A stretch of 64,000 nucleotides of DNA from Rubrivivax gelatinosus (GCF_004340905.1 NZ_SLXD01000011.1:147795-211794), one strand, 5' to 3'; positions 14,333 through 24,107 are shown, numbered from the stretch's first letter. The notes: generated from the sequence alone by a model not told the origin. Numbers and translations are program-made.

Positions 14333-16455
14333 CACTGCGCCTTCAGCCGCAGGAACAGGCTGCGCGGCGTGCCGAAGCAGCCCGCCTCCTGCGACGAGAA
14401 GTCGTCGGCGATGTACTCGACGTCGGCCAGGTTGTCGACGCCGGCCTGCACCGACAGCCGCGGCGTGGCCTGCCAGGTGACGGCCGTCGCCAGCAGCGTG
14501 TACGAGGGCAGGATCTGCGAGTCCTCGACGTTGTCGCGCAGCGGGCGCCGGCCGACGTAGTTGGCGCTGCCCGTCCACTGCCAGTCGCCCTGCGACCAGG
14601 CGAGGCCGGCGCCGGCGATGTGGCGCGCCGACATGCGCATGCGGTTGCCGGCGTAGTTCGGGCCCGGGTTGCCCGAGGCGTCGAAAGTCGGGAAGTCGCG
14701 CAGCCGCGCGTCCTGCCAGGTGTAGTGGGCGTAACCCGACCAGGCGGCCGACAGCCGCCCGCGCAGCAGCGTTTCCAGCCCGCGCACGCGCGAGCTGGCG
14801 TTGGTGAAGATGAAAGTGTCGGGCCCGGTGCGAAACGATCGCTGGCCGTCGGTCTTGTCGGCCTGGAACAGCGCGACCTGGTAGCTCCAGCGATCGTCCA
14901 GCGAGCGGCCCTTGGCGCCGATCTCGAGGCTGCGTGTGACCTCCGGGCGCAGCAGCGCCGGCACGACGACGCCCGAGCGCGTGTTCAGCGCCACGGCTTG
15001 CGGCCTGAAGCCTTCGGCCCAGTTGGCGAACAGCGCGTTCTCGCTGGCGGCCGAGGCTGCGTAGCGCCAGTCGGCGCCCAGCCGCGGGCTGGTGCGGCTG
15101 GCTTCCTGGTGCGCCTGCACGGCGGTGCCGCTGCGCCACAGCGTCTGCTCGAAGCGGTCGTGGCGCAGCCCGGCGCTCAGGCTCAGCGTGCCGATGTCGA
15201 TGCGGTCCTGCAGGTACAGGCTGCGCACGCGCTGGTCGAAACGCGAGTCGGTCACCGCGCCGCGGATGCCCTTGGGGTCGTTGCCGACGTTGCTGACCGG
15301 CGTGTCGTAGTCGGGGCCGAGGTAGGTGGGCGCGCCGCTGAACGACGGCGAGGCCTGGTCCTGCCAGCCGGACTCGAGGTTCAGCCCGAGCTGCAGCGCG
15401 TGTTGCGTTGCCCCGATCTCGCCCTTGGCGTTCAGCGTGAACTCGTGGAACAGCCCGCGGTCTTTCGTGTCGGTCTCCGACCAGCCCTTGGTGACGGCGG
15501 CCGGCGGCGGCACGATGGTGATGCCGCCCTGGAACAGGCGGTCGTAGCGCGCCATGCTGCTCAGGTGCTCGAAGCTCAGCGCCGGCGTCAGGCGCACGCG
15601 GTTGCGCCAGGCCAGGCTGAGGTACTCGCCGTCGACGTGGGCGCCGGGGATGCCGTAGTTGTCCTCGGGATCGATGCCGAACATCGGGTGGCCGTCCTGC
15701 AGCGGCACGATCGAGCCGCGTTTGGCGTTCACCTGGCTGGAGAACAGCTGCACGCTGCTGGCCCAGTCGCGTGTCATCGCCAGCTCGCCGCCGACGCTGG
15801 CCGTGGCCTGGTCACGCGCCGTGCCGTCCTGGAAGCCGTCGACGCGGCTGTAGGCCGCGCCCACCGACAGATGGCCGCGTTCGCCGTCCCAGCGCTGGCG
15901 CAGGCCGAGGTCGCGGCGGCCGAAGCTGCCCAGCGTCGCGCGCGCGCTGCCGCCTTCGGCCTCGGGCTCGATGAACATCTGCACGACGCCGCCGATCGCG
16001 TTGCGGCCGTACAGCGCCGAAGCCGGGCCCTTGATGAACTCGATGCGCTCCAGCAGGTCGGGCGCGACCAGCGTCAGGTCGGCGTTGCCCTGCAGCAGGC
16101 GCAGCGGCACGCCGTCGATCAGCACCAGCACGTCCTGGGTGTCGCGCAGGCCGCGGGTCTCGAATCGCGTGAAGTAGTTGCCCTGGGTGCCGTGCTGCAG
16201 CCCGGGCACGGCGCGCAGTGCGTCCTCGAGCGTGCGCGCGCCGACGGCGTCCATCTCGTCGCGGCCGACGGCGTAGGTGCTGAACGGCAGGTCCAGCGGG
16301 TCCTCGGCGAGGCGGGTCGCGGTGACGACGCGGCGTTCGGCGGTGATCTGCACCGTCTCGACGGCTTCGCTCTGGGCCTGGGTGGCGGCCGGCAGCAGCA
16401 GCGCCAGCATGGCGGGGCGCCAGTGGCGCGACGGTGATTTTTCCTGTGGTTTCAT
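14329..16455 (-). CDS. btuB: TonB-dependent outer-membrane receptor, BtuB-like
   Basis: A 708-residue receptor. The signal peptide (about 1-28, ending TQAQS) is followed by a TonB box-like segment (EAVETVQITAERR), a plug domain (about 40-155; VLVLIDGVPL, IEFIKGPASALYGRNAIGG) and a beta-barrel ending in an aromatic residue (LKAQW). It is regulated by the cobalamin riboswitch upstream and overlaps btuF, so corrinoid import is the best prediction. The first gene of the operon lies 39 bp upstream. Confidence 0.87.
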   Translation of the reverse strand: MKPQEKSPSRHWRPAMLALLLPAATQAQSEAVETVQITAERRVVTATRLAEDPLDLPFSTYAVGRDEMDAVGARTLEDALRAVPGLQHGTQGNYFTRFETRGLRDTQDVLVLIDGVPLRLLQGNADLTLVAPDLLERIEFIKGPASALYGRNAIGGVVQMFIEPEAEGGSARATLGSFGRRDLGLRQRWDGERGHLSVGAAYSRVDGFQDGTARDQATASVGGELAMTRDWASSVQLFSSQVNAKRGSIVPLQDGHPMFGIDPEDNYGIPGAHVDGEYLSLAWRNRVRLTPALSFEHLSSMARYDRLFQGGITIVPPPAAVTKGWSETDTKDRGLFHEFTLNAKGEIGATQHALQLGLNLESGWQDQASPSFSGAPTYLGPDYDTPVSNVGNDPKGIRGAVTDSRFDQRVRSLYLQDRIDIGTLSLSAGLRHDRFEQTLWRSGTAVQAHQEASRTSPRLGADWRYAASAASENALFANWAEGFRPQAVALNTRSGVVVPALLRPEVTRSLEIGAKGRSLDDRWSYQVALFQADKTDGQRSFRTGPDTFIFTNASSRVRGLETLLRGRLSAAWSGYAHYTWQDARLRDFPTFDASGNPGPNYAGNRMRMSARHIAGAGLAWSQGDWQWTGSANYVGRRPLRDNVEDSQILPSYTLLATAVTWQATPRLSVQAGVDNLADVEYIADDFSSQEAGCFGTPRSLFLRLKAQW

Positions 16456-16494
16456 CTTCTTCGTCTCTTCTTCGGGAGGGAGGGAAAGCGGGGG

Positions 16495-17277
16495 TCAGTC
16501 GCGGCGCCAGAGCAGCACCGCGCTGCGTTTGGCGCAGCCCAGGCGCAGGCCGCGGCTGGCGGGCCGCGCCGAGGCGGCGACCTGGGCCAGCACCTGCGGC
16601 CGGCGTTCGTCGCCGGGCGGCAGACGCAGGCGCTCGATGACGTGCGCCTGGGCCGCGGCCAGCGACTCGAAGTGCACCTCGTAGCGCCAGTCGGCGAAGT
16701 GCAGCGCCTGCGGTGCACGCCCGGGGCCCAGCGCGGCGAGCACACGTTCGACGACCGGGCGCGTGTCGGCGCCATGCAGCTCGGGCGTCAGCACGCCGGC
16801 CAGGCAGAACGTCGCCGGCCCGGCCTGTGCCGGCACGACCCAGGCCATGCAGCGGCGCCAGCGTGTGGCCATCGCGTCGTGGAAGGCGGCAGGTTCACGC
16901 TGCGCCGGCGGCAGGTGCGCGGCCAGCAGCGTGTCGGCGGCCACGGCGGGGTCCAGCTGCGTCCAGTCGACCGGCGAGAGTTCGAGCCGGATGCCGCGTG
17001 CGGCCAGCGCCGGACGCAGCTCCTGCAGCCGGCGCTGCATCTCGGGCTGCGGTTCCACCGCGTGCCAGTGCGCCCCCGGCGCCAGCATGCGGCGGCTGAG
17101 CACGCCGTTGCCGGCGCCGATGTCGAGCAGATCGGGCAGCGAGCGCGGCAGCAGCGGCAGCACGGCGCGGGCATAGCCGCTGCGCACGATGCTGCGGGCG
17201 TAGAACGCGGCTTCGGCCTCGCCCCAGGCGCAGGGCGTGGCGGCGTCGGGCCGGAGTTCCGGCGCGTTGGAAGACAT
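16495..17277 (-). CDS. Class I SAM methyltransferase under a cobalamin riboswitch
   Basis: A 260-residue Rossmann methyltransferase. Motif I is LLDIGAGNGVLSRRM (about 50-64), followed by the acidic end of beta-2 in AVEPQPEMQRRL and a region LLAAHLPPAQREP in the motif IV position. It is the first gene after the minus-strand riboswitch and precedes btuB. It does not resemble the corrin-ring methyltransferases (CobA/CobI/CobJ/CobM/CobF type). The substrate is unknown; a role in corrinoid salvage is inferred from regulation alone. Confidence 0.72.
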   Translation of the reverse strand: MSSNAPELRPDAATPCAWGEAEAAFYARSIVRSGYARAVLPLLPRSLPDLLDIGAGNGVLSRRMLAPGAHWHAVEPQPEMQRRLQELRPALAARGIRLELSPVDWTQLDPAVAADTLLAAHLPPAQREPAAFHDAMATRWRRCMAWVVPAQAGPATFCLAGVLTPELHGADTRPVVERVLAALGPGRAPQALHFADWRYEVHFESLAAAQAHVIERLRLPPGDERRPQVLAQVAASARPASRGLRLGCAKRSAVLLWRRD

Positions 17278-17339
17278 GGGAATACCGGCGGGCGCGCCCT
17301 GGCCGCTTCCCCGCAGCCTGGCGCCTTACGGCGTGCCGC

Positions 17340-17556
17340 TCGCGCGCGCACGCCACCTCGTTGGCCGGTATCCGGGCTGGCGGAGACGACCCGTGTGTCC
17401 TTCCCAGGAGAAGACTCCCAGTGGCTTCGACACGAGCTGGGGCCGGTGAGGCCCCGTCCGCTTACCGTTGCGGGGGCAGCTCAGGTTGGGGGCTTGAGGC
17501 CCCTCCCTGATTCCCGTTGAACTGCAGCCACCGGAGGGTGGGCGCGAGCACCAACG
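17340..17556 (-). ncRNA. Cobalamin riboswitch controlling the B12 uptake operon
   Basis: Read on the minus strand, the RNA starts GTTGGTGCTCGC. It contains AACGGGAATC (17518-17509), CTGCCCCCGCAACGGTAAGC, the core GCCACTGG (17425-17418) and the B12 box GCCCGGATACCGGCC (17377-17363). These are the conserved parts of the AdoCbl riboswitch. The start codon of the methyltransferase is about 60 nt downstream. Bound cobalamin is expected to lower expression of the uptake genes. Limits are approximate. Confidence 0.92.
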
Positions 17557-17620
17557 GCCGGAATCATAACCAGCGCCGCCGGCGGCCCCGTCGCGGGACC
17601 TGACCTGTATCATGCGTCGC

Positions 17621-17865
17621 GTTGGTGCTCGCCGAGGCTTTCCGCCGAGGCGGTTCAACGGGAATCAGGAAGGGCGAGGCCGTCACGGCGCGAGCCCCAA
17701 CCTGAGCTGCCCCCGCAACGGTAAGCGGACGGAAAAGACGGCCTCGTGCCGGCCCTTCCGGCCCGTGACACGGCCACTGGGAAGGCGGCGCGCCAGCGTC
17801 GCCACCGGGAAGGCGTCACGGACAGGTCCGCCAGCCCGGATACCGGCCAACGAGGTGGCGTGCGC
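17621..17865 (+). ncRNA. Cobalamin riboswitch controlling the cobalt/corrin operon
   Basis: The plus-strand RNA starts with the same GTTGGTGCTCGC. It has AACGGGAATC (17657-17666), the shared CTGCCCCCGCAACGGTAAGC, GCCACTGG (17773-17780) and the B12 box (17834-17848). Bases 17827-17876 are identical to the reverse complement of 17335-17384, so the two riboswitches share a 50-nt segment. The expression platform lies between here and cbiM at 18035, where GCCGCCGC/GCGGCGGC can form a hairpin. Confidence 0.92.
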
Positions 17866-18034
17866 GCGCGAGCGGCGCGCCGTGTAGCGCCAGCCGCGGG
17901 GAAGCGGCCGGGCGCGTCGAACCGTCTTTCCTTTCCGAGCCGTCCCCTCCCGCGCGTGCCCTGCCGCCGCGCCCGAACCGCTTCGTGCGGCGGCGGGCGG
18001 CCGTCGTCGCGCCGTCTCGACCCAGGAGCACCCG

Positions 18035-18685
18035 ATGCACATCGAACCCGGCGTCCTCGCCCAGACCAAGATCCTCGCCGCCAACGTCGCCGCCAGCGGC
18101 GTGCTGCTGGCGCACCTGCCCGCGCTCGCCAGGCGCCCGGCGCTGTGGCTGCGCACGCTGCTCGCGGCGGTGTTCTTCTCGCTGTTCATGCAGTCCTTCC
18201 ACATGGCCGTCGGCCCGTCGGAGCTGCACTTCATCGGCGCGATGCCGATCTACCTGCTGCTGGGTTACCTGCCGACGCTGTTCGGCTTCGCGCTCGGCCT
18301 GCTGCTGCAAGGCCTGCTGTTCGAGCCGCAGGACCTGATGCACCTGGCGGTGAACACGCTGTCGCTGGTCGTGCCGCTGACGGCCGTGCACTTCGGCATC
18401 GGCCGCCGTCTGTCGGCCGCGCAGGTCAGCGAGGCGCGTGTCGCCACGGTGCTGCGCCTGGACGCCGCCTACTACGCCGGCGTCACGCTGATGGTCGGCT
18501 TCTGGCTGGCCATCGGCCAGGAAGCGACGCCGTTCGCCGACTGGGCGCGTTTCGCTTCGTCCTACCTCGTGCTGGTGGCGCTGGAGCCGGTGTTCACGCT
18601 GCTGATCGTGCGCACCGTGCGCCGCTGGCGCGAAGCCGGCTGGGCGCGCGCCTGCCTGGACGAGCGGCTCACCGCCGCCGCCTGA
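18035..18685 (+). CDS. cbiM: CbiM-like cobalt transport membrane protein
   Basis: A 216-residue protein starting MHIEPGVLAQTKILAANVAA, the characteristic CbiM-type N-terminus with a metal-binding His2. It has about six membrane helices, e.g. LHFIGAMPIYLLLGYLPTLF and LFEPQDLMHLAVNTLSLVVP. CbiM is the substrate-specific component of ECF cobalt transporters, but no CbiN, CbiQ or CbiO gene is nearby. It is the first gene after the plus-strand cobalamin riboswitch, with an AGGAG 5-6 nt before the ATG. Cobalt supply for CobN is the likely role. Confidence 0.75.
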   Translation: MHIEPGVLAQTKILAANVAASGVLLAHLPALARRPALWLRTLLAAVFFSLFMQSFHMAVGPSELHFIGAMPIYLLLGYLPTLFGFALGLLLQGLLFEPQDLMHLAVNTLSLVVPLTAVHFGIGRRLSAAQVSEARVATVLRLDAAYYAGVTLMVGFWLAIGQEATPFADWARFASSYLVLVALEPVFTLLIVRTVRRWREAGWARACLDERLTAAA

Positions 18686-18696
18686 CGGACGCCGCC

Positions 18697-19266
18697 ATGC
18701 AGATCGAAACGCCCCCGTTCGATCGCGACAAACCTCGCCCTCAGGGCGAACGCCGGGGGCTGGTGATCGTGCACACCGGGCCGGGCAAGGGCAAGAGCAC
18801 CGCCGCCTTCGGCCTGGCGCTGCGCGCCCACGGCCGCGGCAAGGCGGTGAAGATCTTCCAGTTCATGAAAGTGCCCTCGGCACGGTTCGGCGAGCACCGG
18901 CTGTTCGAGCAGCTGGGCATCCCGATCGAAGGCCTGGGCGACGGCTTCAGCTGGAAGAGCCGCGACCTCGGCCACTCCGCCGAGCTGGCGCTGGCCGGCT
19001 GGCACCGCGTGCGCGACACGGTGCTGTCGGGCGCGCACTTCCTCGTCGTGCTCGACGAGGTGATGGCGCCGCTGCGCTACGGCTGGATCCCGCTGGACGA
19101 GCTGCTCGCCTGCCTGCGCGCGCGCCCGCCGCAGGTCAACGTGCTGCTGACCGGGCGTGGCGCGCCGCCGGAGCTGATCGAGGCTGCCGACACGGTCACC
19201 GAGATGACGAAGCTGAAACACCACTACGACGCCGGCGTGCCTGCACAGCGCGGCATCGAGGACTGA
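18697..19266 (+). CDS. cobO: Cob(I)yrinic acid a,c-diamide adenosyltransferase
   Basis: The 189-residue CobO/BtuR enzyme transfers the adenosyl group of ATP to the cobalt of cob(I)yrinic acid a,c-diamide or cobinamide. The P-loop-like motif [14 protein letters not shown] (about 26-39), the [13 protein letters not shown] segment and a C-terminal [20 protein letters not shown] complete the CorA-type family pattern. It starts 11 bp after cbiM and is followed 4 bp later by cobW. Confidence 0.94.
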   Translation: MQIETPPFDRDKPRPQGERRGLVIVHTGPGKGKSTAAFGLALRAHGRGKAVKIFQFMKVPSARFGEHRLFEQLGIPIEGLGDGFSWKSRDLGHSAELALAGWHRVRDTVLSGAHFLVVLDEVMAPLRYGWIPLDELLACLRARPPQVNVLLTGRGAPPELIEAADTVTEMTKLKHHYDAGVPAQRGIED

Positions 19267-19270
19267 ACCC

Positions 19271-20317
19271 ATGCACAAGATCCCCGCGACCATCGTCACC
19301 GGCTTCCTCGGCGCCGGCAAGACGACGCTGCTGCGCCACCTGCTGACGAACGCCGGCGGCCGCCGCATCGCCGTCATCGTCAACGAGTTCGGCGCCCTCG
19401 GCATCGACGGCGAGCTGCTGCGCGGCTGCGGCGTCGGCTGCGACGACGAGGGCCGCGACGACGGCAACCTCGTCGAACTCGCCAACGGCTGCCTGTGCTG
19501 CACCGTGCAGGAGGAGTTCGCGCCGGTGATGGAACGCCTGGCCGAACGCCGCGATCGCATCGACCACCTCGTCATCGAGACCTCGGGCCTGGCGCTGCCC
19601 AAGCCGCTGGTGCAGGCCTTCCAGTGGCCGACGCTGCGCCACGCCTTCACGGTGGACGCCGTCGTCACCGTCGTCGACGCGCCGGCGGTGGCCGAAGGCC
19701 GGTTCGCCGACGACCCGCAGGCCGTCGACCTGCAGCGCCGCGCCGACGACAACCTCGACCACGAGTCGCCGCTGGCCGAGCTTTTCGCCGACCAGCTCGC
19801 CACCGCCGACCTCGTCGTGCTGAACAAGACCGACGCGCTCGACGCCGCGGCGCTGGCCGCCGTCGAGGCCCAGGTGCGTGCCGGCGCGCCGGCGGCCGTC
19901 AAGCTGCTCGCCGCGCAGCACGGGCGCCTGGCGCCCGACGTGCTGCTGGGACTGGGCCGCGCCGTCGAGGACAGCATCGACGCCCGCCGCACCCACCACG
20001 ACGAAGAAGAGGACCACGACCACGACGAGTTCGACTCGGTCGCGCTGACGGTCGAGGTGACGGACCGCGAGCGCCTGCTGCAGGCGCTGGCCGCGCTCGT
20101 CGCGCGCCACGAGATCTACCGCGCCAAGGGTTTCGTCGCGCTGCCGGGCGCGGCGATGCGCCTGGTCGTGCAAGGCGTCGGCGCCCGTCTGGACAGCCAC
20201 TTCGACCGCGCCTGGCGCGCGGGCGAGGCACGTGTCTCGCGCCTGGTGCTGATCGGCGCCGAGCTCGACGCGGCCGTGCTGCAGCGCGAACTGCAGCAGG
20301 CGTTGTCCGCCGGCTGA
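19271..20317 (+). CDS. cobW: CobW-type metal-insertion GTPase
   Basis: A 348-residue G3E GTPase thought to deliver cobalt to the chelatase. It has Walker [12 protein letters not shown] (residues 11-21), the metal-binding CxCC motif in [15 protein letters not shown] guanine recognition, an acidic/His-rich loop ([12 protein letters not shown], about 238-249) and a CobW C-terminal domain. It lies between cobO and cobN under the cobalamin riboswitch, which supports cobalt rather than zinc specificity. Confidence 0.94.
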   Translation: MHKIPATIVTGFLGAGKTTLLRHLLTNAGGRRIAVIVNEFGALGIDGELLRGCGVGCDDEGRDDGNLVELANGCLCCTVQEEFAPVMERLAERRDRIDHLVIETSGLALPKPLVQAFQWPTLRHAFTVDAVVTVVDAPAVAEGRFADDPQAVDLQRRADDNLDHESPLAELFADQLATADLVVLNKTDALDAAALAAVEAQVRAGAPAAVKLLAAQHGRLAPDVLLGLGRAVEDSIDARRTHHDEEEDHDHDEFDSVALTVEVTDRERLLQALAALVARHEIYRAKGFVALPGAAMRLVVQGVGARLDSHFDRAWRAGEARVSRLVLIGAELDAAVLQRELQQALSAG

Positions 20318-20323
20318 GGCCGG

Positions 20324-23300
20324 ATGCACCTGCTGTCCACACGCGCCGCCGGCCTCGTCGACGACGAGGGCCGCGGCGTCGTGCGCCTGGCGCAGACGCC
20401 GGGCGAGATCGTCGTGCTCAGCGCCGCCGACAGCACGCTGGCGCTGCTGGCCGACACCGCCGCGGCGCTGCCCGCCGACTTTCCGAGCGTCCGCCTGGCC
20501 AACCTGATGGCGCTGCGCCAGCCGGCGTCGGTGGACCTCTACGTCGACGAGGTGCTGCAGCACGCGCGTGCGGTCGTCGTCGACCACCTCGGCAACGCCG
20601 CCGACTGGGCCTATCTCGTCGAGCAGGCCGGGCGCACGGCGCGCCGGCGTGGCCAGTGGCTGGCGCTGTTCTCGGGCGACTTCGGCGAAGACCCGCAGCT
20701 GCTCGCACGTTCCACCGCCGCGGCCGACGACTGCCGCCTGCTCTGGCGCTGTCTGCGCGACGGCGGGCCGGCGCAGGCCGAGGCCTTCTTCGCGCTGATC
20801 GTGCACGCCGCCTTCGGCCGCGGCGAACGCCCGTCGCTGCCCGAGCCGCTGCCTTGTGCGCTGCCTTACGTGCCGCGCGACGCCGTCGCCTGGCCCGCGC
20901 GCCCGGCCGGCGCGCCGGTGGCGCTGCTGGTTTTCTACCGGGCGCATCTGCAGTCGGGCAACACGGCGGTCTTCGACGCCCAGCTCGCGGCGCTGGCCGC
21001 CGCCGGGCTGGAGCCGCTGGCGCTGGCGGTGGACACGCTGAAGAACCCGGAGAGCCTGGCGCTGCTGCGCGCGCTGGCGGCGCGCCACGCGGTCGACGTC
21101 GTGCTCAACGCGACGGCGTTTGCGCTCGGCGGCGCCGGCGCCGGTTTCGCGCCGCTGGCCGGCGATGCGCCGGTGCTGCAGCTGCTGCTGGCCGGCAGCA
21201 CACGCGAACGCTGGGCCGAAGACCCGCACGGCCTGGCGCCACGCGACCTGGCGATGCAGGTCGTGCTGCCCGAGGTCGACGGCCGCATCGCGACGCGTGC
21301 GATCAGCTTCAAGGGTGTGGCCTGGCGCTGCGAGCGCACCGAGATCGACGTCGTGCGCTACCAGCCCGAGCCCGAGCGCATGCGCTTCGTCGCCGAGCTG
21401 GCGCGGCGCTGGTGCCGGCTGCGCCACGTGCCGCCGGCCGAACAGCGCCTGGCGCTGGTGCTGGCCAACTACCCGAACGACGACGCGCGCCTGGCCAACG
21501 GCGTCGGCCTGGACACGCCGGCTTCGACGCGGGCGATCCTGCAGGCGCTGCACGACGCGGGTTATGCCGTCGGCGCGCTGCCGCCCGACAGCGAGGCGCT
21601 GATGCACACGCTCGCCGCCGGCGTCACCAACGACACCGCGGCCAACGACGCGCGCCCGGCGCTGCAAAGCCTGGCGCTGGCCGACTACCGCGCCGAGTTC
21701 GAGCGTCTGCCGGCCGTCTGCCGCGACGCCGTGCACGCGCTCTGGGGCGCGCCCGAGGCCGACCCGATGCAACGCGCCGGGCGTTTCATGATCCCGGGGC
21801 TGCGCCTGGGGCGGGTCTTCGTCGGCGTGCAGCCGGCGCGTTCGCGCGGGCCGGACCTGCTGGCGCGTTACCACGACGCCGACCTGGTGCCGCCGCACGC
21901 CTATCTGGCGTTCTATTTCTGGCTGCGCCGCCGCTGGGCGGCCGACGCCGTCGTGCACGTCGGCAAACACGGCAACCTGGAGTGGCTGCCGGGCAAGAGC
22001 GTCGCGCTCGGCGAGGCCTGCTGGCCCGATCTGCTGCTCGGGCCGATGCCGCACCTGTACCCGTTCATCGTCAACGACCCCGGCGAAGGCTGCCAGGCCA
22101 AACGCCGCACGCAGGCGGTCATCGTCGACCACCTGATGCCGCCGCTGACACGTGCCGAGTCCTACGGTGCGCTGCTCGACATCGAACGCACGATGGACGA
22201 GTACTACGAGGCGCTGGCGCTGGACCCGCCGCGCGCGCGCCGGCTGCGCCAGGTGCTGCTCGGCCAGGTGCTGGACGCTGGGCTGCACCGCGAGCTCGGT
22301 TTCGACGCCCCGGCCGACGACACCCAGCGCGAGGCCCTGCTGCGCCGCCTCGACGCCTTTCTCTGCGAGCTGAAGGAAGCGCAGATCCGCGACGGCCTGC
22401 ACGTCTTCGGCCGCTCGCCCGAGGGCCGGGCGCGGCGCGACACGCTGCGTGCGCTGGCGCGTTTCGAACGCGGTGCGGCGCCGGGCGACGCCAGCCTGCT
22501 GCGCGCGCTGGCCGCCGACCTGGCGCTGGATTTCGACCCGCTGGCGCCCGACTGGGCCCAGCCCTGGACCGGCGCGCGCCCGGCCTTGCTGCTGTCGCTG
22601 ACCGACACGCCCTGGCGCCACGCCGGCCACACGCGTGAACGCCTGGAGCTGCTGGCCGAACGCCTGCTCGAAGCGCATGCGCTGCAGCCCGACGCGCCGG
22701 CCGCCGACGCCGCCGCCTGGCCGCAGACCGCGCCGGTGCTGGCCACGCTGCGCGACGTGCTGGCGCCGAGGCTGGACGCCTGCGGCGCCGAGGAGATGCG
22801 CCAGCTGCTGCGTGGCCTGGCCGGGCGTGTCGTGCCACCCGGCCCCAGCGGCGCGCCGTCGCGCGGCCGCGCCGACACCTTGCCGACCGGGCGCAACTTC
22901 TACGCCGTCGACACCCGCGCCGTGCCCACCGTCGCCGCCTGGACCACCGGGCGCGCCGCCGCCGAGCGCCTGGTCGAACGCCATCTGCAGGACCACGGCG
23001 CGCTGCCGGCCACGGTCGGCCTGTCGGTCTGGGGCACGAGCACGATGCGCTCGGGCGGCGAAGACCTGGCCCAGGCGCTGGCGCTGCTCGGCGCGCGGCC
23101 CCAGTGGGCCGCCGGCAGCGGCCGTGTGCTCGACGTCGAGCTGCTGCCGGTGGCCGTGCTCGGCCGCCCGCGCATCGACGTCACGCTGCGGGTCTCAGGT
23201 TTCTTCCGCGACGCCTTCCCGAACCTGATCGAACTCTTCGACGCCGCGGTGCGTGCCGTCGCCGCAGTGCCGGCCGAAGACGAGAGCGACGACGAGAACC

Positions 23301-24103
23301 CGGTGCGCGCGCGGGTGCAGCGCGAGGCGCTGGCCGCCGAGCAGGCCGGGCTGGACGCCGAGGCCGCGCAGCGCCAGGCGAGCTGGCGTGTCTTCGGCCC
23401 GCGCCCCGGCGGCTACGGCGCCGGGCTGCAGGAGCTGATCGCCGGCCGGCGCTGGCAGGGCCGTGGCGACCTCGCCGAGGCCTATCTGCGTGCCGGCGCC
23501 TACGCCTATGGCGGCGGCAGCGACGGCCAGGCGGCGCGTGCCGCGCTCGAGACCCGGCTGCAGGGCCTGGACCTGATCGCGCACAACCAGGACAACCACG
23601 AGCACGACCTGCTCGACTCCGACGACTACTACCAGTTCCAGGGCGGCATGGCCGCCGCCGTCGAGGCGCTGCGCGGCAGCGCGCCGGCGCTCTACCACGG
23701 CGACCTGAGCGTGCCCGGCGCGCCGCGAGTGCGCCCGCTGCGCGAGGAGATCGCCCGCGTGCTGCGCGCCCGCGCGGTGAACCCGAAGTGGCTCGAAGGC
23801 ATACGCCGCCACGGCTACAAGGGCGCGTTCGAGATCGCCGCGACGGTGGACTTCCTGTTCGCCTTCTCGGCCACCACCGGGCTGGTCGAGGACCACCAGT
23901 ACGCGCTGGTCGCCGACGCCTATCTGCACGACGAGACGACACGCGAGTTCCTGCTGCGCCACAACCCCGGGGCGCTGCGCGCCGTCGGCGAGCGCCTGCT
24001 GGAGGCGATGCAGCGCGGCCTGTGGCGCGAGCCCGGGGCCGAGCGCGAACGCATCACCGCGCACCTGCTGGCGCTGGAGCAGCGCCTGGAAGACGAAGCC
24101 TGA
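20324..24103 (+). CDS. cobN: Cobaltochelatase large subunit CobN
   Basis: A 1,259-residue protein of the CobN/BchH family. It binds hydrogenobyrinic acid a,c-diamide and inserts cobalt with help from an AAA+/VWA partner pair. Family segments include VHVGKHGNLEWLPGKSVAL, DPGEGCQAKRRTQAVIVDH and NQDNHEHDLLDSDDYYQFQG. Its length is typical of CobN. It is 6 bp from cobW and 4 bp from the chlI/chlD locus, which supplies the other subunits in place of CobS and CobT. Confidence 0.95.
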   Translation: MHLLSTRAAGLVDDEGRGVVRLAQTPGEIVVLSAADSTLALLADTAAALPADFPSVRLANLMALRQPASVDLYVDEVLQHARAVVVDHLGNAADWAYLVEQAGRTARRRGQWLALFSGDFGEDPQLLARSTAAADDCRLLWRCLRDGGPAQAEAFFALIVHAAFGRGERPSLPEPLPCALPYVPRDAVAWPARPAGAPVALLVFYRAHLQSGNTAVFDAQLAALAAAGLEPLALAVDTLKNPESLALLRALAARHAVDVVLNATAFALGGAGAGFAPLAGDAPVLQLLLAGSTRERWAEDPHGLAPRDLAMQVVLPEVDGRIATRAISFKGVAWRCERTEIDVVRYQPEPERMRFVAELARRWCRLRHVPPAEQRLALVLANYPNDDARLANGVGLDTPASTRAILQALHDAGYAVGALPPDSEALMHTLAAGVTNDTAANDARPALQSLALADYRAEFERLPAVCRDAVHALWGAPEADPMQRAGRFMIPGLRLGRVFVGVQPARSRGPDLLARYHDADLVPPHAYLAFYFWLRRRWAADAVVHVGKHGNLEWLPGKSVALGEACWPDLLLGPMPHLYPFIVNDPGEGCQAKRRTQAVIVDHLMPPLTRAESYGALLDIERTMDEYYEALALDPPRARRLRQVLLGQVLDAGLHRELGFDAPADDTQREALLRRLDAFLCELKEAQIRDGLHVFGRSPEGRARRDTLRALARFERGAAPGDASLLRALAADLALDFDPLAPDWAQPWTGARPALLLSLTDTPWRHAGHTRERLELLAERLLEAHALQPDAPAADAAAWPQTAPVLATLRDVLAPRLDACGAEEMRQLLRGLAGRVVPPGPSGAPSRGRADTLPTGRNFYAVDTRAVPTVAAWTTGRAAAERLVERHLQDHGALPATVGLSVWGTSTMRSGGEDLAQALALLGARPQWAAGSGRVLDVELLPVAVLGRPRIDVTLRVSGFFRDAFPNLIELFDAAVRAVAAVPAEDESDDENPVRARVQREALAAEQAGLDAEAAQRQASWRVFGPRPGGYGAGLQELIAGRRWQGRGDLAEAYLRAGAYAYGGGSDGQAARAALETRLQGLDLIAHNQDNHEHDLLDSDDYYQFQGGMAAAVEALRGSAPALYHGDLSVPGAPRVRPLREEIARVLRARAVNPKWLEGIRRHGYKGAFEIAATVDFLFAFSATTGLVEDHQYALVADAYLHDETTREFLLRHNPGALRAVGERLLEAMQRGLWREPGAERERITAHLLALEQRLEDEA

Positions 24104-24107
24104 ACGC

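Noticed and set aside
19196..22996. Very long minus-strand open frame opposite cobW/cobN (1,266 codons)
   Set aside because: High-GC DNA leaves stops rare in the antisense frame. The translation is Arg/Gln/His/Gly-rich low-complexity sequence without any domain, while the plus strand encodes clear CobW and CobN.
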